5,188 bases of DNA from Limnohabitans sp. (GTDB taxonomy: Bacteria; Pseudomonadota; Gammaproteobacteria; Burkholderiales; Burkholderiaceae_C), in contig JANQXJ010000106.1 of assembly GCA_030729445.1 (NCBI GenBank), forward strand, positions 1 to 5,188. Reading direction: 5' to 3'. The position numbers and the translations under genes are program-made. The notes under the pieces are model-generated. The model saw only the letters and a list, made by a program, of their open reading frames with translations, was not told the origin of the DNA and searched no databases. Position 1 is the first letter of the stretch, and each line of letters opens with the position of its first letter. This document shows positions 1-4,880 of this stretch, piece by piece.

Positions 1-617
1 GTGTGGAGAGCCAGCCCGAGATTGAAGTTGTGGAAAGCACCGCCGAGCGCCCGGCTGCCAACAACAACTGGCATTCCGACATCACCTGGCAGGCCAATCC
101 GCCCATCGGCACCAGCCTGTATGCGCAAGTGATTCCGGCTAGCGGTGGCGACACCGTCTGGGCCAGCATGACCACCGCCTACGAGGCTTTGCCTGCCGAC
201 TTCAAAGCCTATCTGGAAACCCTGAGCGCCATGCACACTTGGGAGGTGACCGGCTGGACCGAATACTTGCTGCGCCAAGATGCCACGGGCGAGCAACTGC
301 AGGCTGCTCGCGCCAAATACCCGCCCGTGACGCACCCGGTGGTGCGTGTGCACCCCGTCACAGGCAAAAAGATTTTGTACGTCAACCCCACCTTCACCAC
401 CCACATCCATGGCCTGCCGCGCACGCAAAGCGACGCCTTGTTGGCGCAGTTGTTTGGGCTGATCACCGCGCCCGAAGTGCAGGCCCGTTTTTGCTGGCAG
501 CCCCATTCATTGGCGGTGTGGGACAACCGCTCAACCCAGCACTACGCCGTGGCCGACTTTTATCCGCAGCACCGCAAGCTACACCGGGTCACGTTCACGG
601 CAGACCATGCATTTTGA
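1..617 (+). CDS. TauD/TfdA-family Fe(II)/2-oxoglutarate-dependent dioxygenase (5' partial)
   Basis: The product is a cytoplasmic non-heme iron oxygenase that couples 2-oxoglutarate decarboxylation to hydroxylation of its substrate; the archetype, TauD, releases sulfite from taurine. The frame is open from the left edge (first full codon at base 3), and about 204 residues are visible. Counting from that codon, WHSD gives the first iron ligands, His24 and Asp26. WDNRSTQHYA gives the distal His180. Arg191 and Arg195 in QHRKLHR match the arginines that bind 2-oxoglutarate in TauD. A GGDTVW segment follows the first ligands, as in TauD. About 75 N-terminal residues are missing by comparison with TauD, where the first His is residue 99. 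The C-terminus is short and ends soon after the second arginine. The family is secure. The substrate (taurine, another sulfonate, an aryloxyalkanoate or something else) cannot be read from this fragment, and the neighbours do not help. Confidence 0.93.
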   Translation, partial: VESQPEIEVVESTAERPAANNNWHSDITWQANPPIGTSLYAQVIPASGGDTVWASMTTAYEALPADFKAYLETLSAMHTWEVTGWTEYLLRQDATGEQLQAARAKYPPVTHPVVRVHPVTGKKILYVNPTFTTHIHGLPRTQSDALLAQLFGLITAPEVQARFCWQPHSLAVWDNRSTQHYAVADFYPQHRKLHRVTFTADHAF

Positions 618-671
618 GTGCGTCAGACTGTTTGAAAGCGTCTTCGGGTAAGCTTTGCTCAGTCCTTTTTC

Positions 672-677
672 AGGAGA
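672..677 (+). promoter_or_regulatory. Ribosome binding site of phaM
   Basis: AGGAGA lies here, with its GGAG core five bases before the ATG at 682. It decides the phaM start: an in-frame TTG at 655, nine codons upstream, has no such site. No convincing promoter was found in the 64-base gap after the dioxygenase gene. A TTGAAA at 632-637 lacks a good -10 partner. Confidence 0.8.
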
Positions 678-681
678 CACC

Positions 682-1404
682 ATGAGCGATTCATCCGCCT
701 TCGGCTTTGGCAAATTCGTACCGGGTTTTGACTTTTTACAAAACCTGTCCAATTCGGCAGCGCAGGCCGCACCTGGTGCCAACGCGGGTGCCGTGCCCGG
801 CATGGCCAGCTGGGTGGCGCCCACGCTCAGCATCGAGGACATCGACAAACGCATTCAAGAGTTGAAGTCGGTGCTCTTTTGGTTGGAGCAAAACACCACG
901 GCGCTCAAGGCCACCATCCAGGCGATGGAGGTGCAAAAAATGACTTTGTCCACGCTGCAAAGCATGAACGTGAACATGGCCGATCTGGCCAAGGCTTTCA
1001 CGGTCAAAGCGCCAGCAACAGCTCCTTCAACAGCACCAGCGCCGCAAGCGGCTGCGCCACAGGCCGCTCCTGAGCCGAAACCCGTTCCAGCAGACGATGC
1101 GGCCAAAGATGTACCTGAAGAACCCGCAAAGGGACCCGCTGCGGCCAAGCCTGCGGTGGATCCGATGCAGTGGTGGGGTGCCTTGACCCAGCAGTTTCAA
1201 AACATTGCCGCAGCGGCCGTCAAAGACGTGGCCGCCGAGGCCATGAAGACGGGCATGACGGCCAAAGGGGCCAGCACGTCAGCCGCTGGCAAAAAACCAA
1301 GCCCCGCCAAAAAGGCCGTGGCCAAGAAGTCAGCCGCTGCCAAAACCAAACCGCTTGCCAAATCTGCGCCGCGCAAGGCCGCCGCCAAGCGCAATACGCC
1401 ATGA
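682..1404 (+). CDS. phaM: PhaM-type polyhydroxybutyrate granule-associated regulatory protein
   Basis: The product has 240 residues. In Ralstonia eutropha PhaM activates PHB synthase PhaC1, binds the phasin PhaP5, and tethers PHB granules to the nucleoid. Visible parts, in order: a short N-terminal FVPGFDFLQNL segment (12-22); a conserved amphipathic helical core of about residues 49-106 (SIEDIDKRIQELKSVLFWLEQN, then TIQAMEVQKMTLSTLQSM); an Ala/Pro-rich linker (about 108-159); a DPMQWWGALTQQF patch (160-172); and a Lys/Ala/Pro-rich tail (about 195-240) with PAKKA-like units such as SPAKKAVAKK. Such tails are histone-H1-like and are the DNA-binding part of known PhaM. The start at 682 is supported by AGGAGA. 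The TGA stop overlaps the next gene's ATG. The linker and tail are low-complexity, so homology rests on the core. A generic phasin-like protein is the main alternative. Confidence 0.85.
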   Translation: MSDSSAFGFGKFVPGFDFLQNLSNSAAQAAPGANAGAVPGMASWVAPTLSIEDIDKRIQELKSVLFWLEQNTTALKATIQAMEVQKMTLSTLQSMNVNMADLAKAFTVKAPATAPSTAPAPQAAAPQAAPEPKPVPADDAAKDVPEEPAKGPAAAKPAVDPMQWWGALTQQFQNIAAAAVKDVAAEAMKTGMTAKGASTSAAGKKPSPAKKAVAKKSAAAKTKPLAKSAPRKAAAKRNTP

Positions 1405-2648
1405 AGTTGTTTCCCTGTGGCCATGCCACCCACCCACAGTGGCGCATGGCCGCTGGCTTGGTGCTGGCGCAGTTGCGCGCCCAGATGGGTTTGCCCGATT
1501 ACGCCAGTCAGCCCCGATTGGGCTTGCTCTACATCACCGACCATTACGCGCCCGAGGCGCAAGCCCTGCTGGACCACCTGCGCCAGGCCTTGCCCGAGGT
1601 GCCCGACTGGGCAGGCACGGTGGGCATTGGCGTGGCGGTGAACAACGCCGAGTACTTTGACGAACCCGCCATGGCGCTCATGTTGTGCGACCTGACGCCC
1701 GAGCAATACCGCGTGTTTTCTGGGGTGTCGCCGCTGCCAGCGAGTTGGGCCGATGCGGCCTTGGTGCACGCCGACCCGAACACGCCCGATCTGGCCGAGC
1801 TCATTAAAGAGATGGCCGAGCGCACGCAGCAAGGCTATTTGTTTGGCGGTTTGAGCGCCAGCCGCACGCGCAGCGTGCAGTTTGCGGTGCGGGCTGAAGA
1901 CGCGGGTGGCCCAGAGGTGCACGGCGGTGTCCTCCAAGGTGGCTTGAGTGGCGTGGCCTTTTCACCCGATGTAGCGCTTTTGTCGCGCGTGACACAAGGC
2001 TGTCAACCGGTCGCTGTCGAGCGCGAGGTCACCGAAGCCGAAGGCCATGTGGTGCTCAAGTTGGCGGGAGAGCCTGCGCTGGATGTGATGCTGGCGGATT
2101 TGGACATCAGCTTGAGCGAACCTCAAAAAGCCGTTGCCGTGGTGCGATCAACTTTGGTAGGTCTGAGTGCGCCCGGGCAGTCTGGCGTGGGCCGTGCGGG
2201 CAATCTGGGCAACGACGTGCGGGTGCGCCACATTATCGGTCTGGACCCTGGGCGCCAAGGCGTGGCGATTGCCGAGCACTTGGAGCCGGGCATGCGTTTG
2301 ACGTTTTGCCGCCGTGATGTGCAAGCGGCCCGTGCTGATTTGGTGCGTGTGTGCGCAGAAATCCGCGAAGCCTTGGAGCCCGAGATGCTGTCTATCGAAG
2401 CGATCAACGCCCTGAGCGACGACCCGGTGCCGACCTTGCCCCAAGCAGGCCAGCGCATCGCGGGCGCGGTGTATGTGAGCTGCACCGGACGTGGCGGTCC
2501 GCACTTTGGCGGGCCGAGTGCCGAGATGCAGATCATTCGGCACGCCTTGGGCGATGTGCCCTTGGTGGGCTTTTTTGCGGCAGGCGAAATTGCCCGCAAT
2601 CAGTTGTACGGTTACACCGGGGTGCTGACGGTGTTCACGACCGATTGA
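1401..2648 (+). CDS. FIST N- and C-terminal domain protein (stand-alone)
   Basis: The product has 415 residues and two sensory domains. FIST_N spans roughly residues 35-230, with the typical GVAFSPDVALLSRVTQGCQPV (184-204) and VVLKLAGEPALDVM (217-230). FIST_C spans roughly 245-410, with MRLTFCRRD (298-306), VYVSCTGRG (357-365) and LVGFFAAGEI (388-397). FIST domains were predicted to bind small ligands, perhaps amino acids, and are often fused to signalling outputs. This protein has no kinase, GGDEF, receptor, DNA-binding or membrane segment, so its mode of action is unknown. The ATG at 1401 overlaps the phaM stop as ATGA and has no Shine-Dalgarno sequence, which points to translational coupling with phaM. 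MKLFPCGHATHPQWRMA starts directly at this codon and reads as a natural N-terminus. The gene ends exactly where the convergent tgt ends. The domain call is firm; the function is not known. Confidence 0.9.
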   Translation: MKLFPCGHATHPQWRMAAGLVLAQLRAQMGLPDYASQPRLGLLYITDHYAPEAQALLDHLRQALPEVPDWAGTVGIGVAVNNAEYFDEPAMALMLCDLTPEQYRVFSGVSPLPASWADAALVHADPNTPDLAELIKEMAERTQQGYLFGGLSASRTRSVQFAVRAEDAGGPEVHGGVLQGGLSGVAFSPDVALLSRVTQGCQPVAVEREVTEAEGHVVLKLAGEPALDVMLADLDISLSEPQKAVAVVRSTLVGLSAPGQSGVGRAGNLGNDVRVRHIIGLDPGRQGVAIAEHLEPGMRLTFCRRDVQAARADLVRVCAEIREALEPEMLSIEAINALSDDPVPTLPQAGQRIAGAVYVSCTGRGGPHFGGPSAEMQIIRHALGDVPLVGFFAAGEIARNQLYGYTGVLTVFTTD

Positions 2649-3821
2649 TCACACACCGCGAGCCCGATCTGTCTTGAACTGCGCCCGGAATTGCGCAAAC
2701 TGCCCCGCGTCCAGCGATTCGCGCACTTCGCGCATCAGGTTCAGGTAGTAGTGCAGGTTGTGGATGGTGGCCAGCATGGGGCCGAGCATTTCGCCGCAGC
2801 GGTCCAGGTGGTGCATATAAGCGCGGCTGAAACCGTCACGGCCACCGTTGTCCCACGACACGCCAGACGTGCCCGCGCACGCGTGGCATGTGCAGCTGGT
2901 GTCGAGTGGTTGTGGGTCGTTTTTGTGGCGGGCGTTGCGCAGCTTCAGGTCGCCAAAGCGGGTGAACACCGTGCCGTTGCGGGCGTTGCGGGTGGGCATC
3001 ACGCAGTCGAACATGTCCACGCCATCGGCCACGCCTTGCACCAAGTCTTCGGGCGTGCCCACGCCCATCAGGTAGCGCGGCTTGTTCGCGGGCAGGCGGT
3101 GGGGCGTGTGCGCCATGATTTGCAGCATCAGGTCTTTGGGCTCGCCCACGCTCACCCCGCCCACGGCGTAACCCGGAAAGTCCATCTCCACCAGCGCGTC
3201 CAGCGATTCCTGGCGCAGGTTTTCAAACATGCCGCCTTGCACGATGCCAAACAGCGCGTTGGGGTTCTCAAGGCGCGCAAACTCATCCTTGCTGCGCACG
3301 GCCCAGCGGCGGCTCATCTCCATGGATTTGCGCGCTTCAGCTTCGGTCGTCAGGTGCCCCTTGGTTTCGTAAGGCGTGCACTCGTCGAGCTGCATCACGA
3401 TGTCCGAGTTCAGAATGGTCTGGATCTGCATGCTGACCTCGGGCGACATGAACAGCTTGTCGCCGTTCACGGGGCTGGCAAAGGTCACGCCTTCTTCGGT
3501 GATCTTGCGCATGTCGCCCAGCGACCAGACCTGAAACCCGCCCGAGTCGGTCAGGATGGGTTTGTCCCATTTTTCAAACTGGTGCAGGCCGCCAAAGCCT
3601 TTCATGATGTCCAGGCCCGGGCGCATCCACAGGTGGAAGGTGTTGCCCAAAATGATCTGCGCGCCCATCTCGTGCAGGCTGCGCGGCATCACGCCTTTGA
3701 CGGTGCCATACGTCCCCACGGGCATGAAGATGGGCGTTTGCACCACACCATGGTTCAGGGTGAGTGTGCCGCGACGGGCGTGGCTGGAGGGGTCGGTTTT
3801 GAGCAGGTCGAATTGGAGCAT
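2649..3821 (-). CDS. tgt: tRNA-guanine(34) transglycosylase (queuine tRNA-ribosyltransferase)
   Basis: Tgt exchanges guanine-34 in the GUN anticodons of tRNA-Asp, -Asn, -His and -Tyr for preQ1, a step in queuosine synthesis in the cytoplasm. The product has 390 residues and is full length (E. coli Tgt is about 375). Asp92 in ILTDSGGFQVWSL matches the general acid/base (E. coli Asp89). Asp146 and Cys148 in QLDECTPY line the base pocket. Asp272 in MFDCVMPTRNARNG is the covalent nucleophile (E. coli Asp264). Zinc ligands are Cys310, Cys312 and Cys315 (CTCHAC) and His354 (TIHNLHYY). Between Cys315 and SRAYMHHL there are about 13 more residues than in E. coli. The ATG at 3821 is the first possible start after an in-frame stop at 3843-3845, which is also the LysR stop. 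The gene is 21 bases downstream of the LysR gene on the same strand; queA, its frequent neighbour, is not here. No Shine-Dalgarno sequence precedes it. Confidence 0.98.
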   Translation of the reverse strand: MLQFDLLKTDPSSHARRGTLTLNHGVVQTPIFMPVGTYGTVKGVMPRSLHEMGAQIILGNTFHLWMRPGLDIMKGFGGLHQFEKWDKPILTDSGGFQVWSLGDMRKITEEGVTFASPVNGDKLFMSPEVSMQIQTILNSDIVMQLDECTPYETKGHLTTEAEARKSMEMSRRWAVRSKDEFARLENPNALFGIVQGGMFENLRQESLDALVEMDFPGYAVGGVSVGEPKDLMLQIMAHTPHRLPANKPRYLMGVGTPEDLVQGVADGVDMFDCVMPTRNARNGTVFTRFGDLKLRNARHKNDPQPLDTSCTCHACAGTSGVSWDNGGRDGFSRAYMHHLDRCGEMLGPMLATIHNLHYYLNLMREVRESLDAGQFAQFRAQFKTDRARGV

Positions 3822-3828
3822 GGCAGGG

Positions 3829-3834
3829 ATTGTA
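3829..3834 (-). promoter_or_regulatory. Putative -10 box (TACAAT) of tgt
   Basis: On the - strand TACAAT, one mismatch from TATAAT, ends seven bases before the tgt ATG. Transcription from it would begin at or within a base or so of the start codon, giving a leaderless mRNA. The 21-base gap (3822-3842) has no purine-rich ribosome binding site, which fits. No good -35 element was found at 16-18 bases (GATGGC at 17). Read-through from the LysR gene remains possible. Confidence 0.45.
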
Positions 3835-3842
3835 GAAGGGGG

Positions 3843-4769
3843 TCAGAGGGTGCCATCGCCAAAGCATTGCGCGACCAACTCGCGCAGCCATTGGTGCCCT
3901 GGGTCTTTGTGCAGGCGGGCGTGCCAGAACTGGTGAATGGCGCTGCCGTCCACCGCCAGCGGCAGGGCGCGGGTGGTCAGGGCAAAGGGGCCGGACACGC
4001 GCTGGGCGAAACGCTCGGGGACGGTGGCGATCAGGTCCGAATGTCCGAGCACATCGCCCAAAGCGACGTAGTTCGGCACCGTGAGGCGGATGCGCCTTTG
4101 CACACCTTGTCTCTCCAGCGTTTCGCTGATGGCCGCATCGATCCGTCCGTGGCCCGTGCCTGCGGCGACCACGCGCACATGGCTGGCGTCAGCAAAGTCG
4201 CTGAACGACAAGGAGGCGGCTGCGGCCAGCGGGTGCGCTTCGCGCATCAGGCACACATAAGGTTGGCGAAACAGCGCTTGCTGGAAAAAGCCCGCCTGCA
4301 GTTGCGGCAGCAGGCCCAGCGCCAAGTCGGTGCGGCCTGAGGCCATGTCGTCTTTCAGGCTGGCGCTGGTCACCGCCACCACATTGAGCGTGACGCCAGG
4401 GGCAGCTTGGGCCAGCGCGTCCATCAGTACGGGCAAAAAATACATCTCGCCCACATCGGTCATGGCCAGAGTGAAGCTGCGCTCGCTGGTGGCCGGGTCA
4501 AACGAGGCGCGCACATTGAGCGCTTGCTGCAGGCCGTCGAGCGCGGTGGCCACGGGCTCGGCCAGTTGCAGGGCGTAAGGCGTGGGTTCCATGCCCCGTT
4601 GGGTGCGCAAAAACAATTCGTCGCCCAAGCTGCTGCGCAGTCGGCCCAAGGCGCTGCTGACGGCAGGCTGGCTCATGCCCAGCACCGTGGCCACCGCCGA
4701 CACGCGTTTTTCCCGCAGCAGGTGGTGAAACACCAGCAGCAGGTTCAAATCGAGGCGGGCGAGGTCCAT
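3843..4769 (-). CDS. LysR-type transcriptional regulator, NahR/DntR/NagR-like
   Basis: The product has 308 residues, normal for the family. An N-terminal winged helix-turn-helix (about 5-65) includes SAVATVLGMSQPAVSSALGR (24-43) and ELFLRTQRGMEPTP (51-64). It is followed by a two-lobed effector domain. The sequence is unusually close to what I recall of NahR/DntR: LDLNLLLVF near the start, FDPATSERSFTLAMTDVGEMYF (90-111), LLPQLQAGFFQ, HVRVVAAGTGHG (197-208), and FWHARLHKD (281-289). Thr104, Phe111 and the His of GTGHG (His207) fall where the salicylate-binding pocket of DntR lies. These regulators activate naphthalene, salicylate or nitrotoluene operons with salicylate or related aromatic acids. 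The gene is divergent from a Rieske oxygenase gene, the expected target, and probably represses its own promoter as most LysR proteins do. An in-frame TGA upstream and lack of earlier start codons fix the ATG at 4769; it has no Shine-Dalgarno sequence. The inducer is inferred, not shown. Confidence 0.93.
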   Translation of the reverse strand: MDLARLDLNLLLVFHHLLREKRVSAVATVLGMSQPAVSSALGRLRSSLGDELFLRTQRGMEPTPYALQLAEPVATALDGLQQALNVRASFDPATSERSFTLAMTDVGEMYFLPVLMDALAQAAPGVTLNVVAVTSASLKDDMASGRTDLALGLLPQLQAGFFQQALFRQPYVCLMREAHPLAAAASLSFSDFADASHVRVVAAGTGHGRIDAAISETLERQGVQRRIRLTVPNYVALGDVLGHSDLIATVPERFAQRVSGPFALTTRALPLAVDGSAIHQFWHARLHKDPGHQWLRELVAQCFGDGTL

Positions 4770-4791
4770 GGAGGCGGGTCTATGATTATTT

Positions 4792-4822
4792 GAAATTCAG
4801 ATAATGATTATCTTTGAATTTC
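4792..4822. repeat. Nested inverted repeat, probable LysR-type operator
   Basis: The outer arms GAAATTCA (4792-4799) and TGAATTTC (4815-4822) are perfect 8-bp inverted repeats separated by 15 bases. Almost concentric with them is a perfect palindrome, AGATAAT-G-ATTATCT (4799-4813), with 7-bp arms and one central base. The first half also matches part of the NahR-site consensus as I recall it (ATTCA and ATTAT at the right spacing, 4795-4811). The dyad lies just upstream of the weak oxygenase -35 and overlaps the likely LysR promoter, which suits both activation and autoregulation. Confidence 0.65.
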
Positions 4823-4843
4823 GATTTACTGAAATTGATGCTT

Positions 4844-4858
4844 TGCGCATGATGCGCA
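4844..4858. repeat. Palindrome TGCGCAT-G-ATGCGCA upstream of the oxygenase gene
   Basis: This is a perfect inverted repeat with 7-bp arms and one central base. It also reads as two tandem 9-mers, TGCGCATGA (4844-4852) and TGCGCATCA (4853-4861), differing at one position. It sits between the weak -10 and the ribosome binding site, so it could be a second protein site or a short 5'-leader hairpin. It is GC-rich, unlike the operator upstream. Function unknown. Confidence 0.5.
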
Positions 4859-4870
4859 TCAAGAAATTCG

Positions 4871-4876
4871 AGGAGA
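4871..4876 (+). promoter_or_regulatory. Ribosome binding site of the Rieske oxygenase gene
   Basis: AGGAGA lies here, with its GGAG core five bases before the ATG at 4881, almost identical in sequence and spacing to the phaM site. It fixes the start at 4881 and rules out the out-of-frame ATG at 4804. Confidence 0.8.
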
Positions 4877-4880
4877 CGCC

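Larger units (their letters stand above)
4770..4880. promoter_or_regulatory. Divergent promoter/operator region between LysR and Rieske oxygenase genes
   Basis: These 111 bases are strikingly AT-rich in a GC-rich window: only 13 of the 60 bases at 4781-4840 are G or C. They hold a nested inverted repeat at 4792-4822, a second palindrome at 4844-4858, and four copies of GAAATT. For the oxygenase gene, TTGAAT (4814-4819) with a 17-base spacer to GATGCT (4837-4842) is a weak -35/-10 pair, as expected of an activator-dependent promoter. For the LysR gene, AATAAT (4790 down to 4785, - strand) is the best -10 candidate; no clear -35 accompanies it. Promoter assignments are tentative; the role as a shared LysR control region is well supported by layout. 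Confidence 0.75.

Noticed and set aside
618..681. Possible promoter or terminator between the dioxygenase gene and phaM
   Set aside because: TTGAAA at 632-637 has no acceptable -10 at 16-18 bases, and no stable hairpin followed by a T-run is present. The TTTTT at 666-670 has no stem before it.
1010..1170. GC-rich low-complexity repeats as a possible repeat array
   Set aside because: These are Ala/Pro codons in the PhaM linker, explained by the protein sequence, not a separate repeat element.
1170..1400. An N-terminal extension of the FIST protein upstream of 1401
   Set aside because: It would overlap phaM by over 230 bases and encodes an Arg/Gln/His-rich out-of-frame translation of the phaM tail. 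The FIST family N-terminus begins naturally at 1401.
1197..1937. A 246-codon - strand open frame across phaM and the FIST gene
   Set aside because: It is antisense to two genes with clear family motifs, has low-complexity composition and no ribosome binding site.
2691..4340. A 549-codon open frame on the + strand opposite tgt and the LysR gene
   Set aside because: It is antisense to two well-recognised genes. The translation is rich in His, Gln, Val and Gly with no domain, as expected of a mirror frame of GC-rich coding DNA.
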